NCBI GenBank assembly: GCA_946406305.1
Contig: CAMJKC010000036.1
Location: 1-12,151 of the forward strand
From: an uncultured Lachnospiraceae bacterium
GTDB lineage: Bacteria > Bacillota > Clostridia > Lachnospirales > Lachnospiraceae
Length of the DNA: 12,151 nt
Direction of reading: 5' to 3'
The position numbers were made by a program, and so were the translations under genes. Position 1 is the first letter of the stretch. Every line of letters begins with the position of its first letter. The notes beneath the pieces were generated by a model, which saw only the letters and a program-made list of their open reading frames with translations, ran no database searches and was not told the DNA's origin. Shown in pieces: positions 6,394 through 12,151 of the stretch.

Positions 6394-8487
6394 ATGTATA
6401 AGACATTTAAGATGAATTTAGCTGGTAGAGATTTGATTTGTTATATTGATAGGGTTTGTGCACAAGCAAATGGTGCTGTGCTAATGCAATATGGAGATAC
6501 TATGGTTTTATCGACGGCAACAGCAAGTGAAAAACCTAAGGAAGGCATAGATTTTTTCCCACTATCCGTTGAATTTGAAGAAAAAATGTATAGTGTAGGA
6601 AAAATTCCAGGAGGGTTTAATAAAAGAGAAGGTCGTCCAAGTGAAAACAGCATATTGACTGCAAGAGTTATAGATAGACCTATGAGACCATTATTTAAAA
6701 AAGATTATAGAAATGATGTTTTACTTGATAATGTAGTGTTATCTTGTGACCAAGAAAATTCGCCAGAATTACTTGCTATGCTTGGAAGTAGTCTTGCTAC
6801 AACTATATCAGATATACCATTTGATGGACCTTGTGCTTCTACTCAAGTAGGGCTTATAGGAGGACAGTTTATTATAAATCCTTCTAATGTTCAATTAGAA
6901 AAATCAGATTTAAAACTAACTGTAGCTTCAACTATGGATAAAGTTATTATGATAGAGGCAGGGGCAAATGAAGTTAAAGAGGATATCATGATAAAAGCTA
7001 TATATATGGCTCATGATGTAAATAAACAAATTATAAAATTTTTTAATGAAATAAGAGAGATATGTGGAAAAGAAAAACATGAATATGAAAAATTTGCAGT
7101 GAGCGAAGAGTTTTTGAATGAAGTAAAAGGTATTATTAGTGAAAATGAAATGGAAGAGGCAGTATTTACAGATGAAAAACAAGTTAGAGAAGAGAATATA
7201 AAAAAGATAACAGAAAAATTAAGTGAGAATTTTGCGGAAGATGAAGAGAAGCTTGCGATGATTAATGATGCTGTTTATCAATATGAGAAAAAGACTGTAA
7301 GAAAAATGATATTAAAAGATGGTAAAAGGCCAGATGGCAGAAAAATGGAGCAAATAAGACCACTTGCAGCAGAAATAGATATAGTGCCAAGAACACATGG
7401 TTCTGGTATGTTCACGAGAGGGCAAACTCAAATACTTGATATATGTACACTTGCTCCACTTTCAGATGTTCAAGTAATTGATGGTTTAAATGAGTGTGTT
7501 GTTGAAAAAAGATATATGCACCATTATAATTTTCCAGGTTATTCTGTTGGAGAGGCAAAAGGACAAAAGAGCCCAGGGAGAAGAGAAATAGGACATGGAG
7601 CACTTGCAGAAAGGGCATTAGTTCCAGTGCTTCCAAGCATTGATGAGTTTCCATATGCCATAAGGTGTGTATCAGAAACACTTGAGTCAAATGGTTCAAC
7701 AAGCCAAGCTTCTGTATGTGCATCTTGTTTGTCACTCATGGCTGCAGGAGTTCCAATAAAAGAAATGGTTGCAGGAATATCTTGTGGATTAGTTACTGGT
7801 GAAAAAGATGAAGATTATGTTTTATTGACAGATATACAAGGGCTTGAAGACTTTTTTGGAGATATGGACTTTAAGGTTGCAGGAACAAAGAATGGAATCA
7901 CAGCTATACAAATGGATATAAAAATTCATGGTTTAACGAGAGAAATAGTGGAAGGTGCTATTGAGAGATGTAGAAAGGCAAGGATGTATATAATGGATGA
8001 AATTATGAAGCCTGTAATAAGTGAACCAAGAAAAGAATTGTCAAAGTATGCACCAAAAATCAAAAATATAAATATTGACCCAGATAAAATAGGTGATGTA
8101 ATAGGAAAGCAAGGGAAAACTATAAATGATATTATTGATTTGTGTGATGTAAAAATAGATATAAAAGATGATGGGTTTGTTTCAATAAGCGGTGTGGATA
8201 CTGAGAACATTGATAAGGCAATAAAGATTATTGAAAGTATAGTTAGGGAAATAGAAGTAGGTAAGATATATGAAGGAAAAGTTGTAAGAGTAACAGCATT
8301 TGGAGCTTTTGTAGAACTTGGACCTAATAAGGACGGTATGATACATATAAGTAAACTATCTGACGGTAGAGTAGATAAGGTTGAAGATGTAGTAAAAGTA
8401 GGAGATATAGTAAAAGTTAAAGTTTTAGAAATAGATAAAATGGGCAAAGTAAGCCTTTCTATGAGACCTTTAGACTTAAATTCTTAG
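6394..8487 (+). CDS. pnp: Polyribonucleotide nucleotidyltransferase (PNPase)
   Basis: PNPase degrades RNA 3' to 5' by phosphorolysis, releasing nucleoside diphosphates, and acts as a trimer. The 697-residue protein has the full domain set. The first RNase PH domain includes GKIPGGFNKREGRPSE (69-84). A helical linker follows. The second RNase PH domain begins at RPDGR (312-316) and contains the catalytic segment EDFFGDMDFKVAGT, whose D486, D492 and K494 have the same numbers as the active-site residues of the E. coli enzyme. The KH domain has GKQG at 571-574, and the S1 domain runs from about 625 to 694. AGAGG (6382-6386) lies 7 nt before ATG. It heads a plus-strand operon; gltX begins 9 nt after its stop. 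It is separated from rpsO, its common neighbour, by the inverted thrCB genes. Confidence 0.98.
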   Translation: MYKTFKMNLAGRDLICYIDRVCAQANGAVLMQYGDTMVLSTATASEKPKEGIDFFPLSVEFEEKMYSVGKIPGGFNKREGRPSENSILTARVIDRPMRPLFKKDYRNDVLLDNVVLSCDQENSPELLAMLGSSLATTISDIPFDGPCASTQVGLIGGQFIINPSNVQLEKSDLKLTVASTMDKVIMIEAGANEVKEDIMIKAIYMAHDVNKQIIKFFNEIREICGKEKHEYEKFAVSEEFLNEVKGIISENEMEEAVFTDEKQVREENIKKITEKLSENFAEDEEKLAMINDAVYQYEKKTVRKMILKDGKRPDGRKMEQIRPLAAEIDIVPRTHGSGMFTRGQTQILDICTLAPLSDVQVIDGLNECVVEKRYMHHYNFPGYSVGEAKGQKSPGRREIGHGALAERALVPVLPSIDEFPYAIRCVSETLESNGSTSQASVCASCLSLMAAGVPIKEMVAGISCGLVTGEKDEDYVLLTDIQGLEDFFGDMDFKVAGTKNGITAIQMDIKIHGLTREIVEGAIERCRKARMYIMDEIMKPVISEPRKELSKYAPKIKNINIDPDKIGDVIGKQGKTINDIIDLCDVKIDIKDDGFVSISGVDTENIDKAIKIIESIVREIEVGKIYEGKVVRVTAFGAFVELGPNKDGMIHISKLSDGRVDKVEDVVKVGDIVKVKVLEIDKMGKVSLSMRPLDLNS

Positions 8488-8490
8488 GAG
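8486..8490 (+). promoter_or_regulatory. Ribosome binding site that decides the gltX start
   Basis: AGGAG overlaps the last two bases of the pnp stop codon. It lies 6 nt before the ATG at 8497 and directly against the ATG at 8491, which is too close to use. The gltX start is therefore 8497. Confidence 0.8.
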
Positions 8491-8496
8491 ATGGAT

Positions 8497-9942
8497 ATGA
8501 AAATTAGAACGAGATTTGCTCCAAGCCCAACAGGATATATGCATATAGGCAATTTAAGGACCGCTCTTTATGCTTATTTAATTGCTAAACATGAAGGTGG
8601 AGATTTTTTACTTCGTATTGAAGATACAGATAAAAATAGGGAAGTAGAAGGTGCTATAGATGTAATATATAAATCATTAAAACTTGCAAACATTACACAT
8701 GATGAAGGCCCAGATAAAGAAGGAGCAGTAGGTCCTTATGTGCAGTCAGAGAGAGTTAAAGCAGGGATTTATATGGAATATGCAAAAAAGCTTGTGGAAA
8801 GTGGCAAGGCATATTATTGTTTTTGTGATGAAGAAAGGCTAAATAGTTTAAAAAGAGAAGTAAATGGCGAGATGATTAGTATGTATGATAAACATTGTCT
8901 TAGTTTATCAAAAGAAGAAGTAGAAAAAAATTTAAGAGAAGGAAAACCTTTTGTTATAAGACAAAATAATCCTACTACAGGAAAAACAAAATTTACAGAT
9001 GTTATATATGGAGAAATAGAAGTTGACAATAGTGAACTTGATGATATGGTCTTAATAAAATCTGATGGTTATCCTACATATAATTTTGCGAATGTCATAG
9101 ATGACCATTTAATGGGCATAACACATGTAGTTCGTGGAAATGAATATTTGTCAAGCACACCAAAATATAATAGGCTTTATGAAGCATTTGGGTGGGAAGT
9201 TCCTATATATATACATTGCCCTCCTATAACTGATGAAAATCATAAAAAATTATCTAAGAGATCAGGTTCTGCTTCATTTGAAGATTTAGTTAATAAAGGT
9301 TATTTGACAGAGTGCATTGTAAATTTTGTTGCACTTCTGGGGTGGTCTCCAAGTGAAAATGTTGAAATATTTAGTTTAGACGAGATGATAAAAATATTTG
9401 ATTATAAGCGGATATCAAAATCTCCTGCTGTGTTTGACATAGTGAAACTCAATTGGATGAATGGAGAGTATATAAAGAAGATGGATTTCAATGAATATTT
9501 GAAATTTGCAATGCCTGAAATTGATAAAATAATATTTAAAAATTATGATAAAAATAAAATAGCTAATTTTGTAAAGACGAGAATAGAAAACTTTTTGGAT
9601 ATAGGTGAGAAAGTTAAGTTCTTTGAAAAGATAGATGATTATGATATAGAGTTATACGAAAATAAAAAAAATAAATTGACAATAGAAGAAAGTAAAAATA
9701 TATTAAATGATATATTACCTACACTTGAAAACATAGATGACTATTCAAATGATAACTTGTTTGAAATATTATCTAAATACAGTGGAGATAAAAATATAAA
9801 ACTTGGAAAACTAATGTGGCCTATAAGGATAGCATTAAGTGGTCTAATGAGCACTCCAGCAGGTGCAACTGAAATAATGGATGTAATTGGAAAAGAAGAG
9901 ACCATCAGTAGAATAAAAACTGCAATAGAAAAACTAAAATAA
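8497..9942 (+). CDS. gltX: Glutamyl-tRNA synthetase
   Basis: GluRS attaches glutamate to tRNA-Glu, and in many Gram-positive bacteria also to tRNA-Gln for later amidation; which applies here cannot be seen. The 481-residue protein is a class I synthetase. The HIGH box lies in APSPTGYMHIGNLRTAL, with HIGN at 16-19. RIEDTDKNR follows. The second ATP motif KLSKR is at 251-255. C108, C110, Y130 and C134 match the spacing of the zinc ligands of E. coli GluRS, so a zinc site is probably kept. Length is normal. An in-frame ATG at 8491 would add two residues but has no usable ribosome binding site. The short gap after pnp and 34 nt before thrS, with no terminator, places it inside the operon. Confidence 0.97.
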   Translation: MKIRTRFAPSPTGYMHIGNLRTALYAYLIAKHEGGDFLLRIEDTDKNREVEGAIDVIYKSLKLANITHDEGPDKEGAVGPYVQSERVKAGIYMEYAKKLVESGKAYYCFCDEERLNSLKREVNGEMISMYDKHCLSLSKEEVEKNLREGKPFVIRQNNPTTGKTKFTDVIYGEIEVDNSELDDMVLIKSDGYPTYNFANVIDDHLMGITHVVRGNEYLSSTPKYNRLYEAFGWEVPIYIHCPPITDENHKKLSKRSGSASFEDLVNKGYLTECIVNFVALLGWSPSENVEIFSLDEMIKIFDYKRISKSPAVFDIVKLNWMNGEYIKKMDFNEYLKFAMPEIDKIIFKNYDKNKIANFVKTRIENFLDIGEKVKFFEKIDDYDIELYENKKNKLTIEESKNILNDILPTLENIDDYSNDNLFEILSKYSGDKNIKLGKLMWPIRIALSGLMSTPAGATEIMDVIGKEETISRIKTAIEKLK

Positions 9943-9976
9943 TTTTAAAAAATAATATAAGTTGAGGTAAATAGTT

Positions 9977-11776
9977 ATGGTAGATATAATTGAAAAAGAC
10001 GGAAGTATAAAACAATATGATGAGAATGACATATATGCTTTAAATGCATTAAGGCATACTTGCTCTCACATAATGGCACAAGCAGTAAAGAGAATTTATA
10101 AAAATACTAAACTTGCCACAGGCCCATATGTTGAAAATGGTTTTTATTATGATATAGATTTTTTAGATGATACTATATCAGATGAGGACTTTGAAAAAAT
10201 TGAAAAAGAGATGAATAAAATTGTAAAAGAAGAATTGCCAATAGAAAGATATACTATGAGTAGGGAAGAGGCTATTAAGTTCTTTAAAGAAAAAAACGAG
10301 GACTATAAAGTTGAAATTATAGAAAATCTACCACAGGGAGAAATGGTGTATTTTGCAAAGCAAGGAGAATTTGTAGACCTTTGTAGTGGGACACATGTAT
10401 CAAACACAAAATTTGCAAAAGATGGTTTTAAAATAATGTCTGTTGCAGGAGCATATTTAAGAGGTGATGAAAAAAATAAAATGCTCACAAGGATTTATGG
10501 AACAGCATTTTTTAGAAATGAAGATTTGAGTGAATATATAAATATGATAGAAGAAGCAAAAAAGAGAGACCATAGGAAATTAGGCAAAGAATTAAAATTA
10601 TTTTTAATTGATGATGCAGGACCAGGATTACCATTCTTTTTACCAAATGGAATGATTTTGAGAAATGAACTTACAAATTATTGGGTAAAGTATCATCTAA
10701 GCAAAGGCTACAAACAAGTAAATACCCCTATTATATTATCAAGAACTTTGTGGGAGAAAAGTGGACATTGGGAACATTATCAAGATGGTATGATGACTTT
10801 AAAAATTGATGATGTAGATTTTGCAATAAAGCCTATGAATTGTCCAGGTGCTATTATTGTTTATAAAAATGAATCACATTCATATAGAGAATTACCACTT
10901 AGATATGCAGAGTTAGGCCTCGTTCATAGAAATGAAAAATCAGGTGAACTTCATGGACTTATGAGAGTCAGAGGATTTACTCAAGATGATGCTCATACAT
11001 TTTTGATGAGAGAGCAAGTAGAAGAAGAAGTTATGAATATAATAGAATTATATGACCATATGTATTCGCTTTTTAAATTTGATTATACAGTAGAACTTTC
11101 AACTATGCCTGACGACCACATGGGAACACTTGAAGAATGGCAGATGGCAGAGCAAGGATTAAAAAATGCACTTGATAAGAGAAATATAAAATACATAGTA
11201 AATCCTGGAGATGGTGCATTTTATGGACCGAAGATAGATTTTCACTTAAAAGATTGTATAGGTAGAACTTGGCAATGTGGAACAATACAACTTGATTTTC
11301 AACTCCCACAGAGATTTGAATTAGAGTATGTAGATAAAAATGGCGAGAAGGCTATGCCTATAATGATACATAGAGCATGTTTTGGTTCAGTAGAGAGGTT
11401 TATAGGAATCTTAATAGAACATTTTAAAGGTGCATTTCCTTTATGGATTTCTCCAAAGCAGGTAGAGGTTATACCTATATCTGACAAGACCCTTGATTAT
11501 GCAAATCAAATAAATGATGTTTTATTGAAAAATGGAATAAGAGCAAGTGTTGATGATAGGGCAGAAAAGATGGGATATAAAATAAGAGAAGCCCAGATGG
11601 AAAAAATACCATATATGATAATTGTAGGACCAAAAGAGAGAGAAGAAGGAAAAATTTCTATAAGAGAAAGAAATAGTGCTGAGAATATGACTACAACAGT
11701 AGATGAGTTTTTGAAAAAAATAAAAAAAGAAATTGAAGATAAAATATGTAATGAAAAAAATGAAATAGGAGTTTAA
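9977..11776 (+). CDS. thrS: Threonyl-tRNA synthetase, lacking most of the TGS domain
   Basis: ThrRS charges tRNA-Thr and removes mischarged serine. The 599-residue protein has the N2 editing domain with H27/H31 (RHTCSH) and C136/H140 (VDLCSGTH), a class II catalytic core with zinc ligands C289, H340 and H465, motif 2 around HRNEKSGELHGLMRVRGF (317-334), and a C-terminal anticodon-binding domain from about 495. Its numbering runs about 45 residues behind E. coli ThrRS. The N-terminus (MVDIIEKDGSIKQYD) resembles the first strands of a TGS domain but leads straight into the editing domain, so most of TGS is missing. No earlier start fits: stops lie upstream and the gltX gap is 34 nt. The editing motif reads CSGTH where CRGPH or CAGPH is usual. 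GAGG (9964-9967) lies 9 nt before ATG. No T-box precedes it. Confidence 0.96.
   Translation: MVDIIEKDGSIKQYDENDIYALNALRHTCSHIMAQAVKRIYKNTKLATGPYVENGFYYDIDFLDDTISDEDFEKIEKEMNKIVKEELPIERYTMSREEAIKFFKEKNEDYKVEIIENLPQGEMVYFAKQGEFVDLCSGTHVSNTKFAKDGFKIMSVAGAYLRGDEKNKMLTRIYGTAFFRNEDLSEYINMIEEAKKRDHRKLGKELKLFLIDDAGPGLPFFLPNGMILRNELTNYWVKYHLSKGYKQVNTPIILSRTLWEKSGHWEHYQDGMMTLKIDDVDFAIKPMNCPGAIIVYKNESHSYRELPLRYAELGLVHRNEKSGELHGLMRVRGFTQDDAHTFLMREQVEEEVMNIIELYDHMYSLFKFDYTVELSTMPDDHMGTLEEWQMAEQGLKNALDKRNIKYIVNPGDGAFYGPKIDFHLKDCIGRTWQCGTIQLDFQLPQRFELEYVDKNGEKAMPIMIHRACFGSVERFIGILIEHFKGAFPLWISPKQVEVIPISDKTLDYANQINDVLLKNGIRASVDDRAEKMGYKIREAQMEKIPYMIIVGPKEREEGKISIRERNSAENMTTTVDEFLKKIKKEIEDKICNEKNEIGV
11767..11771 (+). 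promoter_or_regulatory. Ribosome binding site of the last gene
   Basis: AGGAG lies inside the final codons of thrS. It is 7 nt before the ATG at 11779 and 4 nt before the ATG at 11776, which overlaps the thrS stop as TAATG. The spacing favours 11779. Either start would couple translation to thrS. Confidence 0.65.
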
Positions 11777-11778
11777 TG

Positions 11779-12151
11779 ATGAGAAAAATAGTATTAATTG
11801 TATTTGTTTTAAATTTAATAATAGCTATGAATACTAATAACTATGCAGGGATTTTTGATAGCCTCCCAGTTTTTAATATTGGAAGTGATATAAAAAAAGA
11901 ATCTGAGAAAAATATTAGTGAAGAATTATATGAAAAAATGACAACGGAAGAAAAAGATGCATTTGAGAGTTTAGAAAATTTATATGTAGCATTAAAAAAT
12001 TTGAATTATGCTGAATTAGAAAAAATTACACAATTTGATAATAAAAAAAGTATAGCATCTTTTAAAAATAATATAAATTCGTATGAAGGTGCAGAAGAAT
12101 TACTTAGGCTGATATTTTCAGATGTTAAATACAAAGTATATGATTCATCAG
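11779..12151 (+). CDS. Secreted protein, N-terminal part (runs off window)
   Basis: The frame is open from the ATG to the window end, giving 124 residues of an unfinished protein. It begins with a Sec-type signal sequence: MRK, a hydrophobic core (IVLIVFVLNLIIAM, residues 4-17) and a possible cleavage after NNYA (residue 23). No lipobox cysteine is present, so it is not a typical lipoprotein. The rest is charged and helical-looking (for example EKMTTEEKDAFESLENLYVAL). It resembles the small NTF2-like or DUF-type extracytoplasmic proteins common in Firmicutes, but I cannot assign a family from this part. It follows thrS with no gap and no terminator, and probably shares its transcript. Confidence 0.75.
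   Translation, partial: MRKIVLIVFVLNLIIAMNTNNYAGIFDSLPVFNIGSDIKKESEKNISEELYEKMTTEEKDAFESLENLYVALKNLNYAELEKITQFDNKKSIASFKNNINSYEGAEELLRLIFSDVKYKVYDSS

Noticed and set aside
7926..8447. 173-residue open frame antisense to pnp
   Set aside because: It lies wholly inside the KH/S1 part of pnp, has a biased Ile/Ser/Thr composition typical of a shadow frame, and shows no ribosome binding site or promoter.
9943..9976. T-box leader before thrS
   Set aside because: The spacer is 34 nt and AT-only apart from the ribosome binding site, far too short for a T-box.

Overview
The window is AT-rich DNA (about 30% G+C or lower, by eye). It has strong AGGAGG-type ribosome binding sites, consensus sigma-A promoters, and ThrRS, GluRS and RpsO sequences of clostridial flavour. 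It looks like chromosomal housekeeping DNA of a low-G+C Gram-positive bacterium, most likely a member of the Clostridia in the broad sense. I do not name a genus. I saw no insertion sequence, phage gene, CRISPR array or defence gene.

Layout. (1) Positions 1-390, plus strand: the C-terminal end of a membrane-anchored protein, then tRNA-Arg(CCT), which has its own promoter inside the end of that gene. (2) Positions 382-3133, minus strand: miaA (tRNA A37 prenylation), a Lys/Ala-rich histone-H1-like protein with a very strong promoter and a hairpin terminator, and an RsmF-type rRNA cytosine methyltransferase whose last codons lie inside the tRNA. (3) Positions 3202-3825, plus strand: rpsO with a promoter and a foldable leader, then a small two-helix membrane protein. 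(4) Positions 3843-6241, minus strand: a thrC-thrB operon behind a consensus promoter. (5) Positions 6331-12151, plus strand: a tightly packed run of pnp, gltX, thrS and a secreted protein cut by the window end.

How the genes work together. Most of the window serves RNA and translation: a tRNA, tRNA and rRNA modification (MiaA, RsmF), ribosomal protein S15, mRNA turnover (PNPase) and two aminoacyl-tRNA synthetases. The thrCB pair makes threonine from homoserine and sits close to thrS, but neither shows a T-box leader. In many bacteria rpsO and pnp are direct neighbours. Here they are about 2.8 kb apart, with thrCB inverted between them.

I found no clearly new system. The points most worth a second look are the ThrRS that has lost most of its TGS domain and carries an unusual editing motif, the rpsO/pnp split, the 9-nt overlap between the tRNA and rsmF, the missing Shine-Dalgarno of rsmF just behind a terminator, and the repeat-built basic protein.
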